This document shows, piece after piece, positions 1-6,776 of a stretch of 16,288 nucleotides of DNA; within the stretch, counting starts at the first letter, position 1; each line of letters starts with the position of its first letter. The notes below the pieces were generated by a model. The model made no database searches. It was not told the DNA's origin and was given only the letters and a program-made list of their open reading frames with translations. The translations under genes and the position numbers were made by a program. This DNA comes from an uncultured Chloroflexota bacterium (GTDB lineage Bacteria > Chloroflexota > Dehalococcoidia > UBA3495), in contig CAJWBT010000015.1 of assembly GCA_913020235.1 (NCBI GenBank), positions 1 to 16,288 of the forward strand, in the 5' to 3' direction.

Positions 1-2
1 TA

Positions 3-34
3 AGATTCCTCGTCGCTCTGCTCCTCGGAATGAC
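3..34. repeat. Right-end fragment of a dispersed inverted-repeat element
   Basis: This 32-base stretch differs from positions 1688-1719 only by two swapped bases (CTCTG here, CTTCG there), so it is a second copy of the right end of the element at 1622-1719. The rest of the copy, if present, lies outside the left edge of the window. The type is the familiar GTCATTCC...GGAATC repeat found between genes in many bacterial genomes; the family assignment is from memory. Confidence 0.75.
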
Positions 35-242
35 ATCCTTTCAAAACCAAGTTGACTGAGTACTAGGCTTTCCGGGTAGAGACGAAGCCGGAAGCGCCGA
101 GCTACCGGTGCCCTCGTTTTAACAGCGGGGTCAGGATTTTCCCGGCCTTACTGTAAGTGGGTCGATTAAACTCCGGGGCAGCACCGGCTTTTCAGTGCTC
201 TTGGCAGTCCAATCAGGCAGAAGCGCATTCGCACAACTGTCT
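35..242. other. Intergenic region downstream of the dehydrogenase
   Basis: No convincing gene lies here. A short imperfect inverted repeat (CTTTCCGG near 69 and CCGGAAG near 89) is the only structure I see, and it is not followed by a clear T-run on either strand. The open frames that begin here on the plus strand run antisense through the dehydrogenase and are treated as shadows. Confidence 0.5.
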
Positions 243-1361
243 TCAGGGCATCAAGAAGGCTCTGGTGATGGCGGTCTCCTCACCCTTGCCGGCCCACTCT
301 GCCTGCTCGAAGGCCTGGTGTATCTGCTGCAACGGGAACATGTGGGACATGACTTTTGTGAGCGGATACTTGTCCTTGGTGCGGTTGAGGAAGTCCAGCG
401 CAACGGGAAGGATGTAGGGGTCGTAGTGGGCCGTGGGTATGATCCTGATGGCGCCCCACAATATCTTGGAAATATCCAGTGTAACGTTACTGTTGGCCCA
501 AATATTGCCTGTCTCCACGAATGTGCCGCCCGGCCTCAGCATTTCCAGGCCCTCCGGAACAACGTGCGGGTATCCCACCACCTCCAGAACCACGTCGGCG
601 CCTCGCCCGTCAGTCAACTCTTTGACGCGCTCGACACGCGATTCGGGGGTAGAGTACTCTTTGAGATCAACAGTACTGTCCGCGCCGCATTGGACGGCCA
701 ACTCCAGCCTGTTGGAGATGCCGTCTATGGAGATGACCTGGGCGGCGCCCATCTCCTTGGCCACCGCGGCGCCATAGATACCCAAACCGCCCGCTCCCTG
801 GATTACCACGGTGTCACCCAAGTGAACGCCGGCCTGGTTGAGGCCATATATCACCTGGGGCACCGCGCCGTTGGCCGAAGTTACCGCTTCGTCCGAGAGT
901 TCGCCGGGGATATTAAACACGAAGTGACCCGGGTTCAGGTAAAAGTACTCGGCAAAGCCTCCATTGCAGAATGGGTACTCCTCGATGGAGGCTCGGAAAC
1001 GGAACCGGTAGGGGCAGTTGTTCAGCTCGCCCCTCAGGCATACATAGCAACGCCGGCAAGGGAAGAAATAGGTGTAGGCGACCCTATCCCCCTCTTTCAA
1101 GGGCCGGCCCATCGAGTCGGTGCTGATACTCCGCCCCAGGGTGTGCACCACCCCGGTCATCTCGTGGCCCAAGATCACAGGACCGGGATTCCCTTCGAGC
1201 ACGGGCTTCATCTCGCCACGCCAGTAATGGAGGTCGGAGCCACATATGCCGGTGGCGGTAATCTGGACCAGAATCCCATCCGGCTCAACCGGCGGCGTCG
1301 GCAACTCGAACATCTCGAATTGGTGCGGGCCAACGAAAGCCGCAGCCTTTCCCATTGGCAT
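243..1361 (-). CDS. Zinc-dependent alcohol dehydrogenase (MDR superfamily)
   Basis: This 372-residue protein is a medium-chain dehydrogenase that should oxidise an alcohol or polyol to the ketone or aldehyde with NAD+ in the cytoplasm. The catalytic-zinc residues are visible as C40 (in GICGSD) and H66-E67 (GHE). The structural-zinc lobe has four cysteines, C102, C105, C108 and C116. The Rossmann glycine motif GAGGLG is at residues 189-194, and the acidic residue ending the second strand (ISID) argues for NAD over NADP. I chose the ATG at 1361 because an AGGAGGTG ribosome site lies six bases upstream; the frame is open to 1547, but that extension has no ribosome site and no family similarity. 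The gene is divergent from the molybdenum hydroxylase. The substrate cannot be read from the sequence; threonine/sorbitol-dehydrogenase-like and cyclic-alcohol dehydrogenases all fit. Confidence 0.93.
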   Translation of the reverse strand: MPMGKAAAFVGPHQFEMFELPTPPVEPDGILVQITATGICGSDLHYWRGEMKPVLEGNPGPVILGHEMTGVVHTLGRSISTDSMGRPLKEGDRVAYTYFFPCRRCYVCLRGELNNCPYRFRFRASIEEYPFCNGGFAEYFYLNPGHFVFNIPGELSDEAVTSANGAVPQVIYGLNQAGVHLGDTVVIQGAGGLGIYGAAVAKEMGAAQVISIDGISNRLELAVQCGADSTVDLKEYSTPESRVERVKELTDGRGADVVLEVVGYPHVVPEGLEMLRPGGTFVETGNIWANSNVTLDISKILWGAIRIIPTAHYDPYILPVALDFLNRTKDKYPLTKVMSHMFPLQQIHQAFEQAEWAGKGEETAITRAFLMP

Positions 1362-1902
1362 GTAGGGCACCTCCTGATCGCTTGTTTCGGTCCCAGATGT
1401 CCCTGGCTGCCTGCCCTGAAGATATTCGGCGAAGCACGCCAGGGGCGGTCCGGAAGGGGGTTCGTTCCGGTGATTGCTGAGCGACGGGCCAAGTTGACCA
1501 GTGGATATCCTCTCACCAAGTTGCCCGCGTCCGCTCCCAAATACCATTGTACCTGGGAACGCCCCTAAAATCCCCGCCTTTTCCGGTGACGGGACTTAGC
1601 CTTGGAAGTACCGTGGAAAATGTCACCCCGAGTGAAGCGAGGGGTCTGGGGCGGTGGGTCCAGGCTGCCATGGGGGAACCCCGCACCAGATTCCTCGTCG
1701 CTTCGCTCCTCGGAATGACGGTTTTGAGGCAAGGCCGGGCGACGGGAAGGGCAGCTGACCCCCCGACACCGGCGATTCGGGAATGGCGCACCGGCGCCTG
1801 GGTTGTGCGACATTGGGCGTGTGCGGTAGCATTCAACGTTGAGCGATACGCAGGCCCAATTCCAACCGGAATGCTATCTGAACGGCGCGGAGGCCTCTCA
1901 GA
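1362..1902. other. Divergent intergenic region holding a repeat element
   Basis: About 540 bases separate the minus-strand dehydrogenase from the plus-strand molybdenum hydroxylase. The part up to 1620 contains only the unsupported upstream extension of the dehydrogenase frame. The 98-bp inverted-repeat element is at 1622-1719. Between 1720 and 1902 I see a weak promoter-like pair (TTGTGC near 1803 and TAGCAT 18 bases later) and then the GGAGG ribosome site at 1889-1893. No small gene is convincing. Confidence 0.6.
1622..1719. repeat. MITE/REP-like element with imperfect terminal inverted repeats
   Basis: The left end reads GTCACCCCGAGTGAAGCGAG and the right end is an imperfect reverse complement that finishes in GGAATGAC, so the ends are GTCA...TGAC. 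Both ends can pair across a 40-base centre. A second right-end copy lies at 3-34, at the other flank of the dehydrogenase gene. No coding capacity for a transposase exists inside, so it would be mobilised in trans if at all. Frames read through it give HSEERSDEES-type peptides, the well-known spurious translation of this repeat class. Confidence 0.75.
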
Positions 1903-4731
1903 ATGGAAGACACTATCACCGTAAGACTGACGGTCAACGGAAATCCGGTCACTTCGACCGTGCCTACCAGAGCAAGCCTGCTCCAGTTCCTCGGGCAGAA
2001 TAAAGTGACCTCCACGGTAACCAACAGGCTCAGCTTGATGCGGTTCTTGCGGGAAGACCTACGGTTGGCGGGCACCAAAAACGGCTGCGGGACGAACCAC
2101 TGTGGCAGCTGTATGGTCCTGGTCAACGGGAAGCGAAAAAAGTCCTGCCTGTTACAGGTGCGCACCCTGGAGAACGCGGAAGTCGTTACTATCGAAGGGC
2201 TGTCCGACGCTGGAACCTTGCATCCGATTCAGGCCGCATTTCTGGCTGCGGGAGGCATTCAGTGTGGGTTCTGCATCCCGGGGATGATAATGGCCACCAA
2301 GTCGCTGTTGGATTCCAATCCCGACCCCACCGATGGGGAAATCCGGCAGGCACTGGGAGATGTAATCTGCCGCTGCGCCGCCTACGGGCAGATCATTGAC
2401 GGTGTGAAATTGAGCGCCCGCTGGATGAAGAACCCAGAGGAGATGGCGGTGCGGGCCAGCGGCGGTCTCAACTGCTCCGTGATGGATATCGACGGCGCCG
2501 CGAAGGTGCAAGGTACGTTGGTCTATGGCGACGACGTTTTGTTGGAGAACATGCTCTATGTCAAGGCGCTCTGGAGCGCCCACCCCCACGCCATCATCAA
2601 AGGTGTCGACACTGGGGCGGCAGAGAAGGTCCCCGGCGTGCACCGGGTCCTGACGGCGGCCGATGTGCCGGGCCACAACGGATTTGGCTCGATCAAGCCA
2701 GACCAACCCGTGCTGTGCCGGGATAAGGTCCGGTTTGTCGGTGACGCGGTTGCCGTGGTAATAGCCGAGAGCGAGGACATCGCGGAGAAGGCGCGGAACT
2801 TGATTCTGGTGGATTATGAGCCATTGCCGGGGGTCTTTTCGCCGGAGGAAAGCCTGCGGGAAGACGCTCCGCTGCTTTTTCCCGACGGAAACATCTGCAC
2901 CCATCTGGTCCACAGCGTGGGCGACGTTGACCGAGGGCTGGCTGAGGCGGACCTGGTGGTAGAAGGCCATTTCGAGACGCCCTTCATCGAGCACGCCTAT
3001 CTGGAGCCGGAGGCTGGGGTGGCCTACTGGGAGGGCGACGTGCTGACCCTGCGCGTTCCCGCCCAGAGCCCCTTCGAGCTGCGGACTCAGATGGCCGACG
3101 CCATGGCGCTCCCGGAGGATCAGGTGCGTGTCATCATTGCGCCCACGGGCGGCGCGTTCGGCGGCAAACTCGACAGCACAGTCGAGCCTTTGCTGGCGCT
3201 GGCGGCCTACTGCACCGGGAGACCCGTCAAAATGACCCTGACCAGAGAGGAGTCTCTGAAGCGCAGCACCAAGCGCCATGCCTACGCCATGGACTATCGA
3301 GTTGGACTGACCAAAGAGGGCAAAATCCTGGCCGTGGACGCCAAGCTGCTCTCCGACGCCGGCGCCTACACGGACTTGAGCCCCCGGACGATCGACCAGG
3401 CCTGCATTTTTGCTTGCGGCCCCTACGAAGTGCCTCACCTGCGGGTGGAAGGTTGGGCCGTCTACACCAACAACGTCAAGGGCGGGGCGTTCAGAGGGTT
3501 CGGGATCAACCAGGCCGCCTTTTCACTTGAGTCCTTGCTGGACGAGGCGGCACGGAAGCTGAACATTGACCCCTTCGAGCTGCGCCACAGGAACGGCCTG
3601 AAGGCTGGAAGCAAGACAGCCTCCGGCCAGATCTTGAGGGAGAGCGTGGCTCTGCAGGAAACCGTGGCCGCCGCCCGGTCGGCGCTGGAAAAGGAGCTTC
3701 CTGAGATCAGAAACATGGTCACTCCGGGCTGCAAGCTGGGAATCGGCGTGGCCAGCGCCTTCAAGAACGTGGGCGCGGGCAAGGGTAAGGTGGACGATGC
3801 GGGCGCTACCTTTACGCTGCTGCCCGGGGGAAAAGTTGAGTTGAGGGTGTCGGCCGTGGACTACGGACAGGGGATTCGCACCACCATGGCCCAGATAACC
3901 CGGGAAGTCGTGCCCCTGGGAGACGACAGCCTGGAGGTGATCTCCGGTGACACCGCGTTGACCCACAGACATGCCGGCGCGGTGGCGGAACGGCAGACGC
4001 TGATCAACGGCCGGGCAGTCCAGGAGGCGGCAAAGCTGTTCAAGGACGAGTTGCTGGCCGCGGCCTCCTCGGTACTGGAGATACCGGTCGAAGAGCTAGC
4101 ACTCGCCACGGACGCGGTTTCCGGCCTGGCATCGGGCGACGGACTCACCCTGGCCCAGTTGGAGCAGGAGCTGAGCCGCCGGGAGGAGAGGGTGCAGAGC
4201 AGCTACGTCTTCGTCGGGCCCAGAACCTTCGCCCTGGCAGACGTGGAAGGCCGCAAGAGCGTCCCACCCGAGGAGTACCGCAACTTTCCCGCCTATGCCT
4301 ACACGACCCAGGCATGTGCGCTGGAGGTGAACCCCCAAACCGGAAAGGTCAGGGTGCTCCGGGTGTTCGCGGCCCACGACGTGGGCCGGGCCATCAACCC
4401 GCAGAAGATCGAGGGCCAGATCGAGGGGAGTTGCCTCATGGCCCAGGGATATGCCCTCAGCGAGGACTTCCAGATGGAGCGGGGTATACCCAAGGCCCGA
4501 ACCTTCCACGACCTCGGGGTGCCTACGATCCTGGAAGCGCCGGTGGTCCGAACGTTGATCGTGGAGAAGCCCGACCCCATCGGACCTTTCGGCGCCAAGG
4601 GTATCTCAGAGGTGGCCACCGTGCCGCTGACGCCAGCCATAACCAACGGGATCTACGATGCGGTGGGTGTTCGGGTCTACGACCTGCCGGCCACGCCGGC
4701 CCGAGTCCTGGACGGGATACGGCGGCGGTAA
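1903..4731 (+). CDS. Fused [2Fe-2S]/molybdopterin hydroxylase (xanthine dehydrogenase family)
   Basis: This 942-residue protein joins two subunits that are often separate. Residues 1-165 form the iron-sulfur part: the plant-type cluster has C62, C67, C70 and C82, and the second cluster has C121, C124, C156 and C158. Residues from about 190 form the molybdenum part, with GGAFGGK at 416-422, AFRGFG at 529-534 and the catalytic glutamate E903 in GAKGISE. The family hydroxylates N-heterocycles, aldehydes or related carbons using water. No FAD subunit is fused or adjacent, so the electron acceptor is unknown. Residues 16-53 contain a tandem near-duplication of 19 residues, and the second cluster ends CRCAAY where CRCTGY is usual. 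The ATG at 1903 has GGAGG nine bases upstream. The two-domain layout resembles proteins annotated as selenium-dependent xanthine dehydrogenase, but the substrate cannot be assigned. Confidence 0.94.
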   Translation: MEDTITVRLTVNGNPVTSTVPTRASLLQFLGQNKVTSTVTNRLSLMRFLREDLRLAGTKNGCGTNHCGSCMVLVNGKRKKSCLLQVRTLENAEVVTIEGLSDAGTLHPIQAAFLAAGGIQCGFCIPGMIMATKSLLDSNPDPTDGEIRQALGDVICRCAAYGQIIDGVKLSARWMKNPEEMAVRASGGLNCSVMDIDGAAKVQGTLVYGDDVLLENMLYVKALWSAHPHAIIKGVDTGAAEKVPGVHRVLTAADVPGHNGFGSIKPDQPVLCRDKVRFVGDAVAVVIAESEDIAEKARNLILVDYEPLPGVFSPEESLREDAPLLFPDGNICTHLVHSVGDVDRGLAEADLVVEGHFETPFIEHAYLEPEAGVAYWEGDVLTLRVPAQSPFELRTQMADAMALPEDQVRVIIAPTGGAFGGKLDSTVEPLLALAAYCTGRPVKMTLTREESLKRSTKRHAYAMDYRVGLTKEGKILAVDAKLLSDAGAYTDLSPRTIDQACIFACGPYEVPHLRVEGWAVYTNNVKGGAFRGFGINQAAFSLESLLDEAARKLNIDPFELRHRNGLKAGSKTASGQILRESVALQETVAAARSALEKELPEIRNMVTPGCKLGIGVASAFKNVGAGKGKVDDAGATFTLLPGGKVELRVSAVDYGQGIRTTMAQITREVVPLGDDSLEVISGDTALTHRHAGAVAERQTLINGRAVQEAAKLFKDELLAAASSVLEIPVEELALATDAVSGLASGDGLTLAQLEQELSRREERVQSSYVFVGPRTFALADVEGRKSVPPEEYRNFPAYAYTTQACALEVNPQTGKVRVLRVFAAHDVGRAINPQKIEGQIEGSCLMAQGYALSEDFQMERGIPKARTFHDLGVPTILEAPVVRTLIVEKPDPIGPFGAKGISEVATVPLTPAITNGIYDAVGVRVYDLPATPARVLDGIRRR

Positions 4732-4906
4732 GCGAAGGTAAGCTCCCCAAGAATGGTGCAAGAACCCCCCGGCGGCAGGTTCAAGGAAGAGATCGCGGAT
4801 TCGATGGCCAGACAAGAATCCCGTCCGCCAATCCATCGTTTAGTGCTAAGGCGTATAGCTTAAGACAGGGCCATGAATCCAGTGTCACGGATCCGATGGA
4901 GTCCCG

Positions 4907-5677
4907 ATGCGATTGAGGTCTGACAGCAAGTGGGTGGTGCCTCTGCTGGCCATCTGGCTGATCTTGACGGCTTGCGGTAGTGCGGCGACAGCCCAGCCGG
5001 TCACGCCCACGATATCGGCGACAGCTCCTTCTCCCACCGTGACCGTCGCTCCTGCACCAACGGCAGCCCCAATGGTGACTGAGACACCGAGCGCCCCGCC
5101 GTCGTTGCCACCGGCCGCGACGCCGGTTGCCACCACGAGCCCCACGGCAACTGCCGCGCCTACGGCAGCACCCACGCCCATTGTCACGGCGATGCCCAAA
5201 CCGGCCGACACTCCGAGGCCGGCCGCATCCGCTAAGCCGATTGCCACGCCTACCCCTTTGGCGGCAACTCAGGAACCGACACTTGTGCCACCAGCACCCA
5301 CAGCTATGCCCGCACTTACCCTGGTACCGGAAGACCTGATGTCCAGCATCGTGAACTTCACTCTGGAGAGCTTGAACGTGCCGGTTGGCACCAAGGTCAC
5401 ATGGACCAACCAGGACAGCGCTCCCCACACCTCAACGTCTGGTATCCCCGACGCCCAGAGCAACGTATGGGACAGCCCCGTGCTCTCGCTAGGTTCATCG
5501 TTCAGCTTCACTTTCACCGAAGCGGGCACCTATTCCTATTTCTGCCGGATTCACCCCGCCTTCATGGTGGCCACGATCAGTGTTGGGCAGCCCGGAACCC
5601 CAGTCACGGAAACGCCCCAAGCGAGCAGCAGCTTCGACTACCAGCGGTCTCCAGCCAAAGGCGTCAAAACTGCCTGA
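4907..5677 (+). CDS. Cupredoxin (plastocyanin-like) lipoprotein on a Pro/Thr/Ala stalk
   Basis: This 256-residue protein has a lipoprotein signal (hydrophobic residues 9-20 and lipobox LTAC with C23), so it should be anchored to the outer face of the cytoplasmic membrane. Residues 25 to about 140 are a low-complexity stalk of Pro, Thr, Ala and Val. The C-terminal domain, about residues 143-228, is a blue-copper domain: H174 (APHTS), then C213, H216 and probably M220 in the string CRIHPAFM. Such proteins carry single electrons between membrane or extracellular redox partners. The Cys-X2-His-X3-Met spacing lies between the amicyanin and plastocyanin forms as I recall them. A short tail rich in Ser, Thr and Pro follows the domain. 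The start at 4907 has a modest GGAG five bases upstream. It sits between two molybdenum enzymes, but both lack export signals, so direct electron transfer with them is not implied. Confidence 0.92.
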   Translation: MRLRSDSKWVVPLLAIWLILTACGSAATAQPVTPTISATAPSPTVTVAPAPTAAPMVTETPSAPPSLPPAATPVATTSPTATAAPTAAPTPIVTAMPKPADTPRPAASAKPIATPTPLAATQEPTLVPPAPTAMPALTLVPEDLMSSIVNFTLESLNVPVGTKVTWTNQDSAPHTSTSGIPDAQSNVWDSPVLSLGSSFSFTFTEAGTYSYFCRIHPAFMVATISVGQPGTPVTETPQASSSFDYQRSPAKGVKTA

Positions 5678-5783
5678 GAACGGTACCGCTTGTCGACCGG
5701 AATACGCCGGAATAGGATGGAAACATGGCCGCAGGGAGCCTCGGATCGCCCTCAGCGGCCCAACTTCTAAAGAGAGGCACTGG

Positions 5784-6395
5784 ATGAAACGGCCCGACCA
5801 GATCAAGGCGGTCCCGGACCAGGATGCGGGCAGCAGGGTCCCGCCGGGGCAGTTCCTTACCGAGAAGTTTCCAGTCCTGACCTACGGACCCGTTCCCACG
5901 ATCGCCATTGCTGAATGGAGACTCCGGGTTTTTGGCCTGGTCGGAACCAATGTTGAGCTGGACTGGGAACAGTTCTCCCGCCTCCAATGGCAGGTGGTCA
6001 CCGCCGATTTCCACTGCGTCACCCAGTGGAGCAGCTTGGACAACAACTGGGAAGGGGTGTCCCTTGCCAACGTGGTGTCCCCAGCCCACCCGTTACCCCA
6101 CGCCCGATTCGTGACGGTCCACTGCCACGGAGGTTACACCACAAATCTGCCCTTGGACCTGGCGATGAAAGAAGGGATTTTCGCCCACAAACACAACGGC
6201 CAGCCGTTGGGGCAAAGCCACGGCTGGCCGCTCCGCCTGATCGTTCCGAGCCGGTACGGTTGGAAAAGCGCCAAATGGGTCAGCGGCATCGAACTGCTTG
6301 CCGAAGATGCTCCGGGATTCTGGGAGCAGCGAGGCTACAATAACGACGGCGACCCCTGGAAAGAGGAGCGTTTCTGGCCTGAGCTGACACGGTAG
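5784..6395 (+). CDS. Molybdopterin-dependent oxidoreductase, sulfite-oxidase fold (YuiH-like)
   Basis: This 203-residue protein is a single molybdopterin domain of the sulfite-oxidase family (Oxidored_molyb), with no haem domain, no dimerisation domain and no Tat or Sec signal. The probable molybdenum-ligating cysteine is C78 in DFHCVTQWS, followed by the conserved block through NNWEGV, and the C-terminus has the YNNDGDPWKEERF ending typical of small cytoplasmic YuiH-like members. The family reaction for these short members is not established. I place the start at the ATG at 5784, six bases after AGAGAGG. The frame is open back to 5580, but that part would overlap the cupredoxin gene and looks nothing like the family. 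It probably shares a transcript with the cupredoxin gene 106 bases upstream. Its domain type is clear; its substrate is not. Confidence 0.92.
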   Translation: MKRPDQIKAVPDQDAGSRVPPGQFLTEKFPVLTYGPVPTIAIAEWRLRVFGLVGTNVELDWEQFSRLQWQVVTADFHCVTQWSSLDNNWEGVSLANVVSPAHPLPHARFVTVHCHGGYTTNLPLDLAMKEGIFAHKHNGQPLGQSHGWPLRLIVPSRYGWKSAKWVSGIELLAEDAPGFWEQRGYNNDGDPWKEERFWPELTR

Positions 6396-6399
6396 TCCA

Positions 6400-6412
6400 G
6401 CCCCAGCGGGGC
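6400..6412. terminator. Small hairpin between convergent genes
   Basis: GCCCC and GGGGC pair around the triloop AGC just after the stop of the molybdopterin oxidoreductase. There is no T-run after it, so it is a weak terminator candidate only. Confidence 0.3.
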
Positions 6413-6446
6413 GAGATACCCCAGCCGGGACGACGCGGGCTTCAGA

Positions 6447-6623
6447 TCAAGCCACTTCCGCCTTTTCTTCACCTCGGGGTCCGTTCTCCTGTCTCGCTAC
6501 CAGCTTTTCATTTGGCAGGTCTCGGAGGTACCCGCACTGGAAGCAGCTGAGGTACTTGCCAAACATATCCTCAGTGCGATACAGGTCTCCCCGGCATCGC
6601 GGACAAACTTTAAACTCGATCAT
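6447..6623 (-). CDS. Small zinc-ribbon protein
   Basis: This 58-residue protein has two CXXC knuckles, C7-C10 (CPRC) and C27-C30 (CFQC), that should bind one zinc ion in a zinc-ribbon fold. The C-terminal third is charged and probably disordered. Short proteins of this kind are common in bacteria and usually have no assigned role; nucleic-acid or protein binding is the general expectation. I chose the ATG at 6623, eight bases after AAGGTG; a GTG two codons upstream at 6629 is possible but is only two bases from that site. The gene is divergent from hspR and shares its upstream region, which raises the possibility of common regulation, but nothing in the protein links it to heat shock. Confidence 0.8.
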   Translation of the reverse strand: MIEFKVCPRCRGDLYRTEDMFGKYLSCFQCGYLRDLPNEKLVARQENGPRGEEKAEVA

Positions 6624-6662
6624 CGCCACCCCACCTTTTAGCCGTGGTAATACTCACGGTAA

Positions 6663-6682
6663 CTTATCTTATGCGCAATAAG
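6663..6682. promoter_or_regulatory. Candidate operator palindrome upstream of hspR
   Basis: CTTAT (6668-6672) and ATAAG (6678-6682) form a five-base inverted repeat around GCGCA, and another CTTAT (6663-6667) precedes it directly. The palindrome ends four bases before the -35 box of the hspR promoter, a suitable place for the repressor to bind. It does not match the actinobacterial HAIR consensus (CTTGAGT-N7-ACTCAAG), so assignment to HspR is an inference. Confidence 0.35.
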
Positions 6683-6686
6683 GACA

Positions 6687-6715
6687 TTGACACAACCCGT
6701 ATCAGACTGTATCAT
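6687..6715 (+). promoter_or_regulatory. Sigma-70-type promoter of the hspR-grpE-dnaK operon
   Basis: A perfect TTGACA (6687-6692) is followed after exactly 17 bases by TATCAT (6710-6715), five of six matches to the -10 consensus. A direct repeat GTATCA occurs at 6699-6704 and 6709-6714, one helical turn apart and overlapping the -10 box, and could be a second protein-binding site. Transcription would begin near 6722, giving a leader of about 55 bases before the hspR start. Confidence 0.75.
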
Positions 6716-6776
6716 ATAAACACGGCAAGGTCAACGCGGACGGGCCCGGTTTTGAGGCAAAATAGAGGGATTCCGG

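Noticed and set aside
1362..1547. N-terminal extension of the dehydrogenase by 62 residues
   Set aside because: The AGGAGGTG site fits the ATG at 1361, and the extension matches nothing in the family.
195..1568. A 457-codon plus-strand open frame opposite the alcohol dehydrogenase
   Set aside because: It mirrors a gene with complete zinc and Rossmann motifs, has no ribosome site, and its translation resembles no family. GC-rich coding DNA often leaves an antisense frame open.
1513..1836. Several short frames containing HSEERSDEES- or PRSEATRNL-like strings
   Set aside because: These are translations of the dispersed inverted-repeat element in its different frames, a classic annotation artefact.
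2152..3438. A 428-codon minus-strand open frame inside the molybdenum hydroxylase
   Set aside because: It is the antisense shadow of a protein with clear motifs; the composition (His, Gly, Val, Gln rich) is typical of reverse-frame translation.
4732..4906. Molybdenum-cofactor riboswitch before the cupredoxin gene
   Set aside because: No conserved stem set or purine-rich core was recognisable, and the downstream gene is not a molybdenum gene.
5580..5783. Upstream extension of the YuiH-like gene
   Set aside because: It overlaps the end of the cupredoxin gene in another frame, and the ATG at 5784 has a well-spaced ribosome site.
6630..6776. HAIR or CIRCE heat-shock operators
   Set aside because: I searched this stretch by eye for CTTGAGT-N7-ACTCAAG and for the CIRCE half sites TTAGCACTC and GAGTGCTAA and found neither.
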